From contig JAWLBB010000013.1 in assembly GCA_041395105.1 (NCBI GenBank), forward strand, positions 1-37,571: a stretch of 37,571 nt of DNA, written 5' to 3'. Numbering within the stretch: the stretch's first letter is position 1; each line of letters starts with the position of its first letter. The DNA is from Opitutaceae bacterium (GTDB taxonomy: Bacteria > Verrucomicrobiota > Verrucomicrobiia > Opitutales > Opitutaceae). The translations under genes were made by a program, and so were the position numbers. Shown here one piece after another: positions 1-10,119 of this stretch. Under the pieces are notes generated by a model. That model made no database searches, was not told where the DNA came from, and saw only the letters and a program-made list of their open reading frames with translations.

Positions 1-57
1 CTCGCTCAGAAGACCTTCATTCAGGGCATTGCGACGACGGGGCAAAAAGGCTGAGGG

Positions 58-1059
58 CTACTGGTCCTCGAGGATTCCGTCGTAGAAGAGCAGGTGGTTG
101 CCGCGGTCCGGTCCGGCGTTGTGGCGCATGGCGGAGCGCGGATGACGATTGTAGAGACCGGTCAGCATGTAAGGGATGTCGAAACCCCATCCGAGTTCGG
201 CCCGCATCGGCTCGATATGCTCCTGGATGCACTCGAGGACAGGCCGCAGTTTGTACTTCGGGTTATGAAGAAACCCGAGGAGAAGCTCGAGATAGCAGTT
301 GCCCGCGCCACGCCCCAGCCCGGCCATGGTCGCGTCCACGAAATTGGCCCCCTGCACGATCGCCTCGATGGTATTGGCGTACCCCAGCTGAAGATTGTTG
401 TGCGCGTGGATGCCCACCTCCATTCCGTTCGCTTTCGCGTGTTTCAGGTACTTCCCGATGAGAAGCCGGATTTCTTCGGAATAGTAGTGACCGAAGCTGT
501 CGACCAGGTAGATGGCCTTCGCACCGGATTGACAAAGCAGTTCCAGTCCCGCATCGAGTTCGGACTCCTGGACGGTGGAGGCGGCCATCAGGTTGACTGT
601 CGTCTCGTAGCCCTTGTCATGTGCGTCCCTGACCATCTCGAGCGCCAGCGGGACCTGATGAATGTAGCAGGCCACCCGGATCATATCGAGGACGCTGTCC
701 TTCTTCGGCAGTATGTCCGTCTTGTAGTCCGATTTCTCGGCATCCGCCATCGCGGTCAGCTTAAGGCCGGTCGGATTGTCCCCGACGATCCGGCGCATGT
801 CATCCTCCCGGCAGTGGCGCCAGCAGCCGTATGCATCAGGACTGAACAGTCCCGGGGAATTCTTGTAGCCGATCTCCATGTAGTCGACGCCGGCGGCGAC
901 ATTGGCGGCATAGACCGCGCGGACGCAGTCATCGGCAAAACGACTGTCGTTCATCAATCCGCCGTCGCGGATGGTGCAGTCGAGGACTTTGATCTCGGGG
1001 CGATAGGAGACCCACGCATGGAGCGAGCCTTCGCCGGCGGCTGGATTTTCAGTAGTCAT
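58..1059 (-). CDS. HMGL-like (DRE-TIM) aldolase-family protein
   Basis: This 333-residue protein looks like a DRE-TIM metallolyase barrel, the fold of HMG-CoA lyase, isopropylmalate synthase and 4-hydroxy-2-oxovalerate aldolase. The DRE-TIM signature is DCTIRDGG at about residues 27-34. A metal-ligand motif HAHNN lies at about 218-222, and a glycine-rich GLGRGAGN follows it. Enzymes of this family cleave or form C-C bonds next to a carbonyl using a divalent metal; the substrate here cannot be read from sequence. No signal peptide is visible, so it is probably cytoplasmic. I chose the ATG at 1057-1059; a TTG eight codons upstream (1081-1083) is also open. It lies 94 bp downstream of the secreted glycosidase gene on the same strand, so co-transcription with the glucan genes is possible but unproven. 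Fold confidence is high, function low. Confidence 0.82.
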   Translation of the reverse strand: MTTENPAAGEGSLHAWVSYRPEIKVLDCTIRDGGLMNDSRFADDCVRAVYAANVAAGVDYMEIGYKNSPGLFSPDAYGCWRHCREDDMRRIVGDNPTGLKLTAMADAEKSDYKTDILPKKDSVLDMIRVACYIHQVPLALEMVRDAHDKGYETTVNLMAASTVQESELDAGLELLCQSGAKAIYLVDSFGHYYSEEIRLLIGKYLKHAKANGMEVGIHAHNNLQLGYANTIEAIVQGANFVDATMAGLGRGAGNCYLELLLGFLHNPKYKLRPVLECIQEHIEPMRAELGWGFDIPYMLTGLYNRHPRSAMRHNAGPDRGNHLLFYDGILEDQ

Positions 1060-1153
1060 GGAATCAGGGAAACCATGACCCAATCAAGCCGGTCCGGGGG
1101 TGACAAACCAAAACCCGACCGGATTTCCCGCCGCTGCGCGCTCTTGCGCTCGA

Positions 1154-3325
1154 TCAGTCGACCACGTAGACTTCGACCAGAGCGACGCCCGTGCCCCCCG
1201 CCACCCCTGATGCCTTGATCGTGTAGGCCCCGGGCGGCAGAGTCACCACAAAGGCGGCGTCAGCGCTCCCCTCGGGAAGTGCAAACGCCCCCACCTGTTG
1301 GGCGACCTGGGCCGTCAACGCCTGCTCCGGGCTTTCACCCCAATTGTCCTGGGTCAGGATGAGGTCGCCACCCTTGAAGACGGACATGACGGGATCGCTC
1401 AATGCCCCCTGGATGGCAAAGAGCTCACCGAGGGCCGGTCCGACTGCTCGAATGAGAAGGGTCTTGGATCCCTCGGAGGAGACGACCACTCCCGGGATCA
1501 TGATACTCGCGCCCTGGCCGACGAAGCCCCGATTGGATATATTCGAGAGAACCGCGGTGGGTGAGCCGGCATCCGCATCGTAGAGCTCGACGATGGCGAC
1601 GCCGGTCGCCCCATCGACTCCGTCCGCCACGACCGTGTAGCCGCCCGCTTCCAATTCCACCAGCAGCGCAGCATCCAGACTGTCCGAGAGGGCAAAGGCC
1701 CCGAGGGTCGCCGAGGTCGCGGCAAGGGAAGCCGCGTTGGCGTTGGTTTCCCAGTCATCGTTGGTGGCCAGGATCTCGGCTCCCGCTGAACCCGCACGCC
1801 GCAGGACCATGCGAGGATTGGACAACGACCCCTCGACAAAAAAGGGATCGTTTCTCAAGGAGGCGCCGACCGCCCGGATCAACAATTGCTTGGTCCCGCT
1901 TCCCCCGATGACGAAACCGGGAATCAGAACCTTGTTCCCGGTGAGTGAAAGTGCCCGGGTGGACAGATTGGTAAGCCTGGCCAGCGAGGATTCTGCGGGT
2001 TGAACGGAAACGGTCGCAATTCCACTGGTGGTGCTGCCGCCTGCATTCGACACCACCACGGTGTAGCCGCCCGCAAGAAACGTCTGTGCACTCGGTATGG
2101 CAAGACTCGATCCGGTGGCCCCCGGCAGGTCGACGCCGTCGCGTTGCCACTGGTAGAACAATGGTCCTTCCCCGGTCGCCGTGACCTCAAGAATGAGGGA
2201 GCCGCCCGCGATCAGGCCGGCGCCGATGGGCGCCTGGGTGATCACGGGAGGATCCACCGGTGGCGGGAGCCAGAGGCTCTGAAGAGCCGCATAGGTCGCG
2301 CGAGGGGTCAGGGTGTTCGGACCCCCGCCTGCCGTCTGGCTGATGGCGAAAATGCCCCACCACTCCTCGTTGGCGACCCCGTCGGGCAGTCCGCCCAGGT
2401 TGAAACCTCCGGTGTCGTGGGAAAACGGATTGCCGCCCTTCCACCATTCGTCGCCATACTCAAAAACGCACCCGCCCGCCGCAATCGTCGACCGGTCCTC
2501 GAGTTCACGCCACAATTTCGCGACGGCTTCGCCGACGAAGGCACCATTGTCCGGATATGGCGCACCGGCTTTGGCATCATAGGCGTCGATGCCGAATTCC
2601 GTGATGATCAGCGGCTTTTCGCTGACCGCGGCATACTGATCGAAGAACGTGCCAAAAGTCGTGCCCCGGTATACCTGGATGCACCAGAAGTCGATCCAGG
2701 TCAGGCCCGCATCACGCGCGGAGACCTGGTCGATCGCGTCGGTGATGGCGAGAGATACCTTCCGCGAGGGTGTCTGCGCCTTGACCGCTCCGGCGATCGT
2801 GTTCATCGCCTGCCAGAACGTCGCCTTGGCACCGTTCCCGTTGTTGTTGTTGGCTTCATTGCCAAGAACAAGGCCCAACACGGCCGGGTGATCGGCCAAC
2901 CGGGAGTCGATCGCGAGATAATCAACCGTGATGGCACTGACGGCGGAGCTGTTGCTCCAGTCCGTCCCCGGATTGATCCACCGATTGACGAGAACCCGGA
3001 TCGGATCCACCCCGTCGTTCCAGCACTTGTCGAGGAAATCGGAGTGATCCGCATCCGGACTCCAGCTGTAAACCCGGATCGTATTGGCCCCCATCGCCCT
3101 GAGGTTTGCCAGATCTCGCTCATAAACGGCCGCGTAGTTCGCTGTAAAGTAGTCCCCGTAGGGAAATGCCTGTGACGGATTCTCACCGATGGGCGTCGGT
3201 TGGTAACAGACACCCCTGACCTGGTACGGCTCGCCCTCCACAAGGAGCGCGCGGGCGACGGACTCCTGGCAGAGAAAAAGAGCGGTCAGGGCAAGGACGG
3301 CGACGGGTTGAGAAAGGATTTTCAT
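1154..3325 (-). CDS. Secreted GH72/GH17-like glycosidase with Ig-like and tandem C-terminal domains
   Basis: This 723-residue protein starts with a signal peptide (MKILSQPVAVLALTALFLC...) and is followed by a TIM-barrel glycosidase domain (about 25-360). NTIRVYSW and the opening GVCYQPTPIGE resemble GH72 glucanosyltransferases and GH17/GH5 enzymes. The candidate acid/base is E157 (LGNEANNN) and the candidate nucleophile E243 (ITEFGIDAY), a spacing normal for clan GH-A. An Ig-like domain follows (about 360-455, FYQWQRDG). Then come two copies of a domain of about 125 residues, both with VLIPG/IMIPG, LLIRAVG and a closing GVAIVELYD/GVALVEVYV. These terminal domains are common in secreted verrucomicrobial proteins; their role is not established. 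The ATG at 3323-3325 has a GGGGG stretch upstream. It begins 53 bp after the phosphorylase stop, so the two probably form an operon acting on beta-1,3-glucan. Substrate is inferred from context. Confidence 0.78.
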   Translation of the reverse strand: MKILSQPVAVLALTALFLCQESVARALLVEGEPYQVRGVCYQPTPIGENPSQAFPYGDYFTANYAAVYERDLANLRAMGANTIRVYSWSPDADHSDFLDKCWNDGVDPIRVLVNRWINPGTDWSNSSAVSAITVDYLAIDSRLADHPAVLGLVLGNEANNNNGNGAKATFWQAMNTIAGAVKAQTPSRKVSLAITDAIDQVSARDAGLTWIDFWCIQVYRGTTFGTFFDQYAAVSEKPLIITEFGIDAYDAKAGAPYPDNGAFVGEAVAKLWRELEDRSTIAAGGCVFEYGDEWWKGGNPFSHDTGGFNLGGLPDGVANEEWWGIFAISQTAGGGPNTLTPRATYAALQSLWLPPPVDPPVITQAPIGAGLIAGGSLILEVTATGEGPLFYQWQRDGVDLPGATGSSLAIPSAQTFLAGGYTVVVSNAGGSTTSGIATVSVQPAESSLARLTNLSTRALSLTGNKVLIPGFVIGGSGTKQLLIRAVGASLRNDPFFVEGSLSNPRMVLRRAGSAGAEILATNDDWETNANAASLAATSATLGAFALSDSLDAALLVELEAGGYTVVADGVDGATGVAIVELYDADAGSPTAVLSNISNRGFVGQGASIMIPGVVVSSEGSKTLLIRAVGPALGELFAIQGALSDPVMSVFKGGDLILTQDNWGESPEQALTAQVAQQVGAFALPEGSADAAFVVTLPPGAYTIKASGVAGGTGVALVEVYVVD

Positions 3326-3378
3326 GCGGGACCCCCTTGAATCATTCCAGAGAAGCCGATCGTCCGGACTCGATGATC

Positions 3379-6300
3379 TCAATCAGCGAGGGAATCGACA
3401 GGAATCCGGACCACGATCTTTCGCACAACACAGTTGCGCCTGAAGACGGCCGCACTCTCATCCCGGGTGAGGCGGGCCGATTCGCGTTGGATGATCCGGC
3501 CGTCGGCCTGGTGCAACTCGAGAGCCGGTCCTTCCCCCGCCCGGTAAACAACGGGGACCTGGCAGAAGGTGAAGCCGAGCGACTGGGCGGGAAGCGGAAC
3601 AGCCTGCGCCGCTCCCTGACAATCAAGGATCTCCAGAACCGACGGGTCCCGGTGAAATTCCGCCCTGCGCAACAACCGCGGCTCGAAGCTCAGACACCCA
3701 TCCGAGACGTTCAATCCGAGTTCGCCGAGACGGATGAGCAGATCCTCTTTGACCTGGCCGGTCATCCCGGGCTGTTGAGCGCCGGCATGGGCCGGCGTGT
3801 GCGAATAGGCATCGGTGGGGAAGGCACCGTAACGGGACGGCGACCGGTGGATTCCGAGCCCCGCCAGAGAAGCATGGTAATGCCTCGCGAGTCTATCGAC
3901 GGTGCGCCCATCCACTCCCGTCTCCAGCGCCCTCCGGTGATTTTCCTGGATGGCGAGAATCAACTTGGAAACCATGTGCCAGTAGATGCTGCCGAGCCCC
4001 TCATAGGCAAAGAAGGTGCCCGAGCGTCCGGTAAAGGCCTGGTGCCGGAAAGTGGATTCATAGACCGCCTCGATCGAATCCCGCTCGTCCGCCACCTGGC
4101 CCGCCCATTCGGATTGCCAAAGGAGATCCAGAGCCCGGCGCAGGTCGGAGACATTGTGGAATGCCGCATTGAAGCGGACATCTCCGTTTCGGTCCCTTGT
4201 CACGATCCGGGCATCGCCCGCCTCGAGCATGGAACGCAGGAGACCGGGCAGGACCGCTGAACCCTCGGCGATCCGGTTCTTTTCCATGAAGCCCGGGAGG
4301 ATGCGATCCGGATAAAGCAGATAACTGTCCTGGTCCTCCCGATACAACGGGCTGGACCGCAAGGCATCGAGCAGACCCGCCGCTTCATCCGGTTCCAGCA
4401 CGCCGGAACTGAGAATGGACACCTGCCCCTCGAGCATCTGACCCAGCCGACCGAGCCCGACTCCGCCATCCGGTTCGAACGATAGAAGATTGTAGGCATG
4501 AAAGAGACCGTCCCCCCGGGCGTTTTCGAGAAGGGCCGCCCGGACCACCGAGCCCACCCGGTCAAGAAACGATGCCAGCTCGGAGCCGGGGACCTCCCTT
4601 GTCTCACCTCCAAGGCCTCTTTCGTAAAGCCCTGCCCGATAGGTGCCCGCCATCTCCCCGAGTCGGTCAAGCCATTCCCGCCGGTTCGAGGAGGCTTCAT
4701 CGCCCTTCTTCACCTCAAGGCCGGAAAAGACCAGGGCCTGCGCACGCAGCCAGTCCGCCACCTCGGCGCTCAAGGTATGGACGGGGTGGACCTGCGGATC
4801 CTCAAGCAACTCCATCAGGAACAGCACATAGCGGTGGACATACCCCAGCGTGACCACCGAGACGCCGTAACCCACCAGGGCATTGTTGGCGTCATTCCAC
4901 TCCGGACGTTGCGTATTCATCCAGATTCCTCCTCCCGGCACGAAATTGGCCAGTTTGGCCAGAAGCGGAACCAGGAGCTTTTCCAACAGGCTGACCCGGC
5001 ACAGGTCGCCGTCGACACGGTGAAGCAGCTTTCCATCCTCACCAACGGACGCAACCCGTTGCGCGATCCGGGCCGCGGCATCCCGATCAAAGTCGACCGT
5101 ATTGCGGGGATCCTTCAGGATATCCGCGTAGGGTCGGATACGATAGGGAACCTCGGTGTAGACCAGGAACGTCTCATCGAGCAGACTCTGGAGACGGCCC
5201 GGCTGGAATCGGCGGGATGTTTCCAGCAACTTGAGCAGGTAGATGATCTGGTGGTCTCCCCAGTAGCCGATATTCGACCAGGGCTCATTCGGGTCGGGCA
5301 CTTCCCATTCGATCCCGCGATCCGTGATTCGATAGGGATTGTAGCCGTCGGCCGTGGACGCATTCAGGAAGCGCAGAACCGTCGCCTCGATGAATTCGGG
5401 ATAGGCATGGACCAGCGCTTCCCAATTCTGGAAAATATCCCGCCAATTGCCCTGGTAGGCCAGTCTCGACGATCCATCGGCATTCCGTATGTCAATTGAG
5501 AATCGATTCCAGGGTCGGCTGGGATCTCCATGCCGGCGACTGAAACTCAACGGCAGATACTCACCCGCCAGCCGGCGAAGATCGGGATCACCGATTCGCT
5601 CGACTTCGCGGATCAATTCCCGCCGATCCACCTGTTCCGGCAGCTGCCGAAGTTGAGCCGCATGGGTCCGATGAATGCCCGGATTGAAGTGCTGCAGCCG
5701 GCTCAGGAAGTCTGCCCGAGGCAATGAATAGCCATGTTCGAACATCCCCCCGCGCATCACGTTGAACATCGCGTTGGAGAAGTGCCGCCAGCACCGCAAT
5801 TCATCGTGGGTCGACTGTATCCCGTCAACCGAACCAACCCGCCGGCGCAGTCCGTCGCGCGTCGCCCGGATGCCGGCCGCGAGATCGGATGCCATTTCCC
5901 CGGTGTTCCGAACCCGGTGGACCAGCTCCGTCACATCCGCGGCAGAGAGACCGACGTCGGCAACCGTCCACCAGTTCATCTCTTCTCCCGGCGACAGCGT
6001 CCCGTCCGATGCCACCAGGAAGGCGCCCCGGCGCCCCCGGATGGCCGTTTCATTGAGTAGGGTCGAGCCTTTCCTGAAGGCGTTGACCTGTTCTGTGCTC
6101 AGCAGGATGCGATGCGCCTCCAGGCCAACCGACCAGGCAACCGAGGCGCGTAGGCTCTCGTTCGGCTCCGATCGGTCCGAAGGCAGGGAACTCAGCGAAT
6201 AGAGGCCGATCCCCTCCGGCACGAGCAACTCATTGGACTTGTAGGCATCTCCCAGCACGCTGAATCGTGCCTGAAAGGCCTCGTCGAGACCGTAGGGCAG

Positions 6301-6924
6301 TATGTTGCGCAATCCATCCAGCAACTGCACCTCGATCCCTTCCGGCCCGGTATTGGACAGCTCGCAGCACCGGACGATTCCGTGCCGGGCAGAAAAGCTC
6401 CAATGGTGCCGCCAGCGAAGTCCCAGATCCGGATTCGTCTCTTCAAAAATGACCCGGCTTCCGGTGATATTCTTGAAGAGCCGCCTCTGAATCTTCGAAT
6501 CGACCGAAGGAATCGCAGACCACGGCTCCCATAGCTTCCACTCCGCCCGCCCGTCGGATCGGACGCGCAGAATGGTGAGACCGCCGGTCGATTCCGTCGA
6601 ATCGAAGAGACGGTCCTGATTGCAATAGGGAAAGAGGGCCTCGTCGGGATTCTTCCGGCCCGCCGTGATGGCTCCGTTGCTGCCGACAAACATCCAGTGG
6701 TCGTCATCACTCACCACGTTGACCAGAAACGGCTTGAGTTCGCGATGGCAGTCAACGCCGATGAAGCGCTCCCCGCCGATCTCGCAAAAAAGCTCCTCCG
6801 GTCCCGCCTCCCCCACCCCGCCGGGCCCCGTCCGGCCCCTCTGGATGCCATCGCTGTGGAATCGGGGATCTTCGGTCACAATACTTGCCGCCCCCCGGTC
6901 TGAACCTGTTTCAGTCGTTTTCAT
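3379..6924 (-). CDS. GH94/GH149/GH161-type beta-glucan phosphorylase
   Basis: This 1181-residue protein has no signal peptide and is probably cytoplasmic. Its size and motifs fit clan GH-Q phosphorylases, which split beta-glucosides with phosphate to give a sugar 1-phosphate. PEWNDANNALVG matches the WND motif of GH94-type enzymes, making D678 the likely catalytic acid. GYWGDHQIIYLLKLLE lies upstream of it. At nearly 1200 residues it is far longer than GH94 cellobiose phosphorylases (about 800) and closer to the GH149 and GH161 beta-1,3-glucan phosphorylases. Context supports this: it is next to a GH72-like glycosidase and in a locus with a GH16 laminarinase. The ATG at 6922-6924 opens from a 232-bp divergent promoter region that holds a 22-bp palindromic operator. 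Assignment to GH161 rather than GH149 or a new family is inference. Confidence 0.75.
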   Translation of the reverse strand: MKTTETGSDRGAASIVTEDPRFHSDGIQRGRTGPGGVGEAGPEELFCEIGGERFIGVDCHRELKPFLVNVVSDDDHWMFVGSNGAITAGRKNPDEALFPYCNQDRLFDSTESTGGLTILRVRSDGRAEWKLWEPWSAIPSVDSKIQRRLFKNITGSRVIFEETNPDLGLRWRHHWSFSARHGIVRCCELSNTGPEGIEVQLLDGLRNILPYGLDEAFQARFSVLGDAYKSNELLVPEGIGLYSLSSLPSDRSEPNESLRASVAWSVGLEAHRILLSTEQVNAFRKGSTLLNETAIRGRRGAFLVASDGTLSPGEEMNWWTVADVGLSAADVTELVHRVRNTGEMASDLAAGIRATRDGLRRRVGSVDGIQSTHDELRCWRHFSNAMFNVMRGGMFEHGYSLPRADFLSRLQHFNPGIHRTHAAQLRQLPEQVDRRELIREVERIGDPDLRRLAGEYLPLSFSRRHGDPSRPWNRFSIDIRNADGSSRLAYQGNWRDIFQNWEALVHAYPEFIEATVLRFLNASTADGYNPYRITDRGIEWEVPDPNEPWSNIGYWGDHQIIYLLKLLETSRRFQPGRLQSLLDETFLVYTEVPYRIRPYADILKDPRNTVDFDRDAAARIAQRVASVGEDGKLLHRVDGDLCRVSLLEKLLVPLLAKLANFVPGGGIWMNTQRPEWNDANNALVGYGVSVVTLGYVHRYVLFLMELLEDPQVHPVHTLSAEVADWLRAQALVFSGLEVKKGDEASSNRREWLDRLGEMAGTYRAGLYERGLGGETREVPGSELASFLDRVGSVVRAALLENARGDGLFHAYNLLSFEPDGGVGLGRLGQMLEGQVSILSSGVLEPDEAAGLLDALRSSPLYREDQDSYLLYPDRILPGFMEKNRIAEGSAVLPGLLRSMLEAGDARIVTRDRNGDVRFNAAFHNVSDLRRALDLLWQSEWAGQVADERDSIEAVYESTFRHQAFTGRSGTFFAYEGLGSIYWHMVSKLILAIQENHRRALETGVDGRTVDRLARHYHASLAGLGIHRSPSRYGAFPTDAYSHTPAHAGAQQPGMTGQVKEDLLIRLGELGLNVSDGCLSFEPRLLRRAEFHRDPSVLEILDCQGAAQAVPLPAQSLGFTFCQVPVVYRAGEGPALELHQADGRIIQRESARLTRDESAAVFRRNCVVRKIVVRIPVDSLAD

Positions 6925-7035
6925 AAAGCTCTGATCTTACGTTTCATGCAGCTGCAAATCCCTGTCCGGAATGGACGGCAAAGCATCGTTTTTCAGATGC
7001 CCACTCAAATGGATGCCCAGCGGCGGGACAATAAT

Positions 7036-7057
7036 AAAGTGCACAGTAATGCACTTT
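7036..7057. promoter_or_regulatory. Putative LacI-type operator in divergent promoter
   Basis: This is a perfect inverted repeat AAAGTGCA-N6-TGCACTTT. It lies between the phosphorylase (start 6924) and the TonB receptor (start 7157), about 110-120 bp from each. A TTGACA at 7063-7068 sits 5 bp to its right, and a TATTAT on the minus strand (7031-7036) touches its left edge, so a bound regulator could block both promoters. The promoter boxes are weak evidence: no good -10 was found for the rightward promoter. A nearly identical palindrome lies upstream of the symporter at 13885. The nearby LacI-family gene is the obvious candidate regulator. Confidence 0.65.
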
Positions 7058-7156
7058 TTTATTTGACAGCCCTCCCAAAGTGAGGCGAATTGCAACCCAA
7101 GCGAGGCGAGACAGGTCGCCGCTCACGAATCCACCAACAAGCTCTACCCAACAATA

Positions 7157-10105
7157 ATGAACCCTATAAAGGCAGCCGGGCCTACCGGCCTAACACGTTA
7201 CATCGCGTGCGCTTCCGTCCTTCTTCTTTCAGGAGGGATCGCACTTGCCCAGCAGGCTCCATCCGCGAGTTCCGAGCCGGAGGACGACGAGATGATCATG
7301 CTCAGTCCCTTCGAGGTCTCGGATTCGGGTGACTCGGGCTACTATGCGACCAACTCCATCTCCGGATCCCGCATCAACGTCGCGATCCAGGATATTCCGC
7401 TTTCGATCGAGGTGGTCACCTCGGACCTGATTGAGGATACCGGATCGGTCGACCTGCGCCAGTCTCTGCAATACAGCGCCGGCGTCCTGCTGACCACCCA
7501 GAATGACGGGCGCAATCCCGATCAGTTCAGCGATGTGGGCGGCGTCAACAATCCCGAGGGTGTCACCAACAACAAGACGAACACCTCCTTCAAGGTCCGC
7601 GGGTTCGTCACCGACGATGTCCTGCGCGACGGCTTCCGCCGGCAGCACGCGACCGATTCGATCAACATTGAACGAATCGAAGTCGTCCGCGGTCCGTCCG
7701 CCCTGCTCTACGGCATCGGCAATTTCGGTGGTATCGTCAACTACCTGATCAAGAAGCCGACCGCAGAACTGCAGCAGAACTACACCTTCATGGTCGGAAC
7801 CGATTCCTTCTTCCGCGGCACCGCCGACATTTCCGGCCCGTTCAAGAAATGGGAGGGTTCGGGTTACCGGATCAACCTCTCCGCCGAGACCGGCGACGAC
7901 TGGACGGATCTGAAGAACCACGATGCCTATTTCATCGCCCCCATCTTCCAGTTCCAGCTCACACCCAAGACCACGCTGGTCGTCGATGGAGAATACGGGA
8001 AGAATGACGCCAGCGCGATCGGCTTCCAGAGCGTCCGCTCGCCGAGCGTGACCGGTGTTCCGATCAGCCAGCCCGACCGTCTCGAAACCTATGGCTTCCA
8101 CCGGGTTCCCGGGGAAGACGTCCGAACCTTCCGCTGGTCGGGTCCGGACACCTACCTCAACACTGAGGCAATGAATTTCCACGCCGACCTGACGCAGGAG
8201 ATCATCCCGGACATGTATGTCAAACTCGGCACCAACATTTCCGAAACCAACTTCGATATCAGGGACGTCTTTGGCGCGATGCAGCAGAATGTCGGCCCGG
8301 AGTCCCTCCGACGGACAGTGACTTCCTACCAGGTCATCGACGGACAGGATTCCCTCGTCACCTCGACCGTCCCGAATTCGATTCTTCAGTACGCCTGGGT
8401 GGACACCGAGGAACAGAACAAACGCTACCAATACCGCGCCGAGTGGACCTGGACCAAGGAGATTTTCGAGGACAACAAATGGCTTTCCTCCAAACACAGT
8501 TTCCTCGCCGGCTATTCCCAGGAAGACGCCTCCCAGACCAAGATGATCTGGCAGACCAACAACTCCACTGAGAACGTCGGATGGAATTTCAAGGCCCCGG
8601 ATGACGCCAACCCGATCCGTTTCGGCACCCAGGGAGACGGATCGCCCGACGTCGGGATGTCTGAGAATTTCCGGACATCCTCGGATTCCACCAACAAGGG
8701 TCTTTACGGCGTGTATTCCGGTCGATTCTTCGAGGACCGCCTCTTCCTTCTCGGCGGACTGCGCAATGACAAGAGCTCAACCGCCACCGCCCGGGCCGAC
8801 TGGAGAAATCCAAACGCGAGCACGTCAAGTTCCGGTGAAGAGGTTTCCATCAACAGCGCACAGTGGGGCGTCAGCGTCGAAGTCATTCCCGGAGTGTCGC
8901 TCTTCGCTCTCGGGTCGGAAGGCGTGCAGCCGAATTTCGGCGGCAAGGTCGATGCCCTCGGCAACGCCATGGATGCGGCCACCAGCAGTTCGAACGAGTA
9001 CGGCGTGAAGCTGAACCTGATCGAAGGAAAACTGGCAGCGACCATCAGTGCGTTCAAAATCGAGCGGGTCGGTGTCCCCACCAGCTACTGGTGGGCGCCG
9101 GCGCCGGGCCGTGGGGCCTTCCGCCGGGGTGATGACATCATCTACAATATCGCCGACTTCAAGGCCGCTCCCGACATCGGCGATGACCTGAGCTGGAAAC
9201 TGGTCATGTTCACCGAGCCGGTGATGAACGCCTATGCGGCAGCCAAGGAATCGGGCGCCATTTATAACAAGGGCGAGAATACCTACATCAATGCGTCAAC
9301 CCAGACCGGTGCCGCCTATCTGGATTCGGTTTTCGCCGGGGTTGCCTCGGGACTCGGCTGGCCGGGTTGGCTTTATGTCGGCGTGCCCGAGGGCGATCCC
9401 GAGGTCAACACCGCGGGTGAAGACTGGTCCGAAGGCCTCTACTCACAGTCCATCTCGGATTCGTCCGAAGGCTACGAGGCCCAGTTCCTCTTCTCGCCTC
9501 TGACCAACATGCAGATTATCCTCAACTACTCGCACGTCACCCGCCAGATCGACAGCCCGGGCACCTTCACCCAATATCCGTATGAGGAAGGGAACTGGGA
9601 CCGTTGGGCCATGTGGTATTTCCCCGATGGTTCGTGGGGACTTTCCGGATATCCGGCCACCGAGGCCTATCCGGGCGGCACCAACGGCCTGCCGAACCAG
9701 GACACCTCATCCTGGGCCGGACTGGGCTATGGCGCGGGAGAATCCCTGGATGATTCGCCCGAGCATGTGGTTTCGGTCTGGAGCTCCTATTCCTTCAGCG
9801 GCGATGGCGCCCTGAAAGGTCTCCAGTTGGGTCTCGGAGGCGTCTGGGAAAGTGAGCGCGAGTATGCCTCTTCCTATACCTCATCGGGCCAGATCAAGGA
9901 GAACCAGACGGGCAAGAAGATCCAGGCCTTCACCGATCCCCGCCTGACCATCAATGCCATGGTCAAATACGACTGGGTCATGAGCGAGAAGTACAACACG
10001 TTCGTTCAACTCAACGTCGACAACCTGCTCAACGACACGGATCAATACGGTCTGCTCTACGCGCCAGGCCTCTCAGCCCGGATGACATTCGGCATCGGCT
10101 TCTGA
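7157..10105 (+). CDS. TonB-dependent outer-membrane receptor
   Basis: This 982-residue protein starts with a signal peptide ending near ALAQQ (about residue 31). A short linker with MIMLSPFEV and YYATNSISGSRI follows, a lead-in characteristic of verrucomicrobial TonB receptors. The plug domain covers about residues 55-200 and includes EVVRGPSALLYG and GGIVNYLIKKP. The rest is a 22-strand-type barrel with many aromatic girdle residues, ending in an aromatic terminal residue (TFGIGF) as expected for recognition by the Bam complex. Such receptors import large substrates across the outer membrane using proton-motive force through TonB. The divergent phosphorylase and nearby GH16 and LacI genes suggest oligosaccharide uptake, probably beta-glucan. 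No SusD-like lipoprotein is present. Expression is probably controlled by the palindrome at 7036. The ATG at 7157 has no clear Shine-Dalgarno. Confidence 0.93.
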   Translation: MNPIKAAGPTGLTRYIACASVLLLSGGIALAQQAPSASSEPEDDEMIMLSPFEVSDSGDSGYYATNSISGSRINVAIQDIPLSIEVVTSDLIEDTGSVDLRQSLQYSAGVLLTTQNDGRNPDQFSDVGGVNNPEGVTNNKTNTSFKVRGFVTDDVLRDGFRRQHATDSINIERIEVVRGPSALLYGIGNFGGIVNYLIKKPTAELQQNYTFMVGTDSFFRGTADISGPFKKWEGSGYRINLSAETGDDWTDLKNHDAYFIAPIFQFQLTPKTTLVVDGEYGKNDASAIGFQSVRSPSVTGVPISQPDRLETYGFHRVPGEDVRTFRWSGPDTYLNTEAMNFHADLTQEIIPDMYVKLGTNISETNFDIRDVFGAMQQNVGPESLRRTVTSYQVIDGQDSLVTSTVPNSILQYAWVDTEEQNKRYQYRAEWTWTKEIFEDNKWLSSKHSFLAGYSQEDASQTKMIWQTNNSTENVGWNFKAPDDANPIRFGTQGDGSPDVGMSENFRTSSDSTNKGLYGVYSGRFFEDRLFLLGGLRNDKSSTATARADWRNPNASTSSSGEEVSINSAQWGVSVEVIPGVSLFALGSEGVQPNFGGKVDALGNAMDAATSSSNEYGVKLNLIEGKLAATISAFKIERVGVPTSYWWAPAPGRGAFRRGDDIIYNIADFKAAPDIGDDLSWKLVMFTEPVMNAYAAAKESGAIYNKGENTYINASTQTGAAYLDSVFAGVASGLGWPGWLYVGVPEGDPEVNTAGEDWSEGLYSQSISDSSEGYEAQFLFSPLTNMQIILNYSHVTRQIDSPGTFTQYPYEEGNWDRWAMWYFPDGSWGLSGYPATEAYPGGTNGLPNQDTSSWAGLGYGAGESLDDSPEHVVSVWSSYSFSGDGALKGLQLGLGGVWESEREYASSYTSSGQIKENQTGKKIQAFTDPRLTINAMVKYDWVMSEKYNTFVQLNVDNLLNDTDQYGLLYAPGLSARMTFGIGF

Positions 10106-10119
10106 GAACCCTTCAGTGC

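Noticed and set aside
1..57. Possible gene end at the left edge
   Set aside because: Too short to identify; no frame there could be tied to a recognisable protein.
2000..3175. Long plus-strand open frame opposite the secreted glycosidase
   Set aside because: No recognisable motif or signal peptide; the minus strand has a signal peptide and catalytic glutamates.
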